DNA from: Phycisphaerales bacterium
Lineage (GTDB): Bacteria > Planctomycetota > Phycisphaerae > Phycisphaerales > SM1A02
Assembly: GCA_018882625.1 (NCBI GenBank)
Contig: VERO01000041.1
Coordinates: 1-13,227 of the forward strand
Reading direction: 5' to 3'
DNA: 13,227 bases
Position 1 is the stretch's first letter. Each line of letters begins with the position of its first letter. Positions 13,176-13,227 of the stretch are shown here, in pieces. The notes under the pieces are model-generated. The model saw only the letters and a list, made by a program, of their open reading frames with translations, was not told the origin of the DNA and did no database searches. The position numbers were made by a program, and so were the translations under genes.

Positions 13176-13227
13176 TCACTCCACGCGCAGCTTGTTGGCG
13201 GCGTTGAGCGCCGCCAACTTGTAGCAC
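13176..13227 (-). CDS. C-terminal end of an unidentified minus-strand gene (partial)
   Basis: Reading leftwards from the window edge, one minus-strand frame gives CYKLAALNAANKLRVE followed by TGA at 13176-13178. Every sense codon in this stretch ends in G or C, matching the codon use of the clear genes, whereas the other open minus frame does not. The peptide looks like an amphipathic C-terminal helix. The LAALNAANKL pattern weakly recalls the end of ZapA-like cell-division proteins, but 16 residues are too few for an assignment. It converges on the DUF1080 gene across a 63-bp gap in which no clear terminator is seen. Confidence 0.45.
   Translation of the reverse strand, partial: CYKLAALNAANKLRVE

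Noticed and set aside
13195..13217. A 9-bp inverted repeat (TTGGCGGCG / CGCCGCCAA) near the right edge, possible terminator.
   Set aside because: No T-tract follows on either strand, and the bases fall within a well-coded minus-strand peptide (LAALNAAN), so the symmetry probably comes from alanine codons.

Overview
The window is GC-rich, densely packed bacterial DNA with strong G/C preference at third codon positions. The gene content points to Planctomycetota, probably a Phycisphaerae-like lineage. The evidence is a Tat-exported Gfo/Idh/MocA oxidoreductase, a secreted DUF1080 (3-keto-disaccharide hydrolase family) protein, a Spinster-like MFS carrier and a PEP-CTERM-type secreted protein ending in a short hydrophobic helix plus five arginines. 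This placement is inferred from family content; no rRNA or other phylogenetic marker is present.

Layout, left to right. Minus strand: a Sel1-repeat putative lipoprotein running off the left edge (1-1029), then the potassium transporter Kup (1144-3069). Plus strand, divergent from Kup: a Tat-exported Gfo/Idh/MocA oxidoreductase (3235-4695), whose 3' end overlaps tail-to-tail with a minus-strand Spinster-like MFS transporter (4650-6008). Divergent from the MFS gene on the plus strand is a small ion-channel protein (6113-6805) with a TTAGFGD filter. The minus strand from 11255 down to 6825 is one compact operon: a NodU/TobZ/SxtI-type carbamoyltransferase, a 51-residue DUF5989 membrane peptide, an SxtJ-family membrane protein and a membrane-anchored SGNH hydrolase with a helical C-terminal extension. 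Upstream of it, behind a clear rho-independent terminator, is a PEP-CTERM-type secreted protein (11339-12043, minus). Divergent from that is a secreted DUF1080 protein (12324-13112, plus). The last 52 bases hold what looks like the C-terminus of another minus-strand gene.

The most interesting system is the carbamoyltransferase operon. Its four members correspond by family to sxtI, sxtK, sxtJ and sxtL of cyanobacterial saxitoxin clusters, but here they stand alone without any toxin-biosynthesis genes. That suggests a general membrane-associated O-carbamoylation module of unknown substrate. The Gfo/Idh/MocA and DUF1080 proteins fit a 3-keto-sugar route of glycan breakdown outside the cytoplasm, although they are far apart here. 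Kup and the channel both concern ion movement, but nothing ties them to each other.

Several starts (Sel1 lipoprotein, MFS, channel) have no Shine-Dalgarno sequence but carry a TANNNT element 7-8 bases before the ATG, the arrangement expected for leaderless mRNAs. No tRNA, rRNA, CRISPR array, insertion sequence or prophage gene was found.
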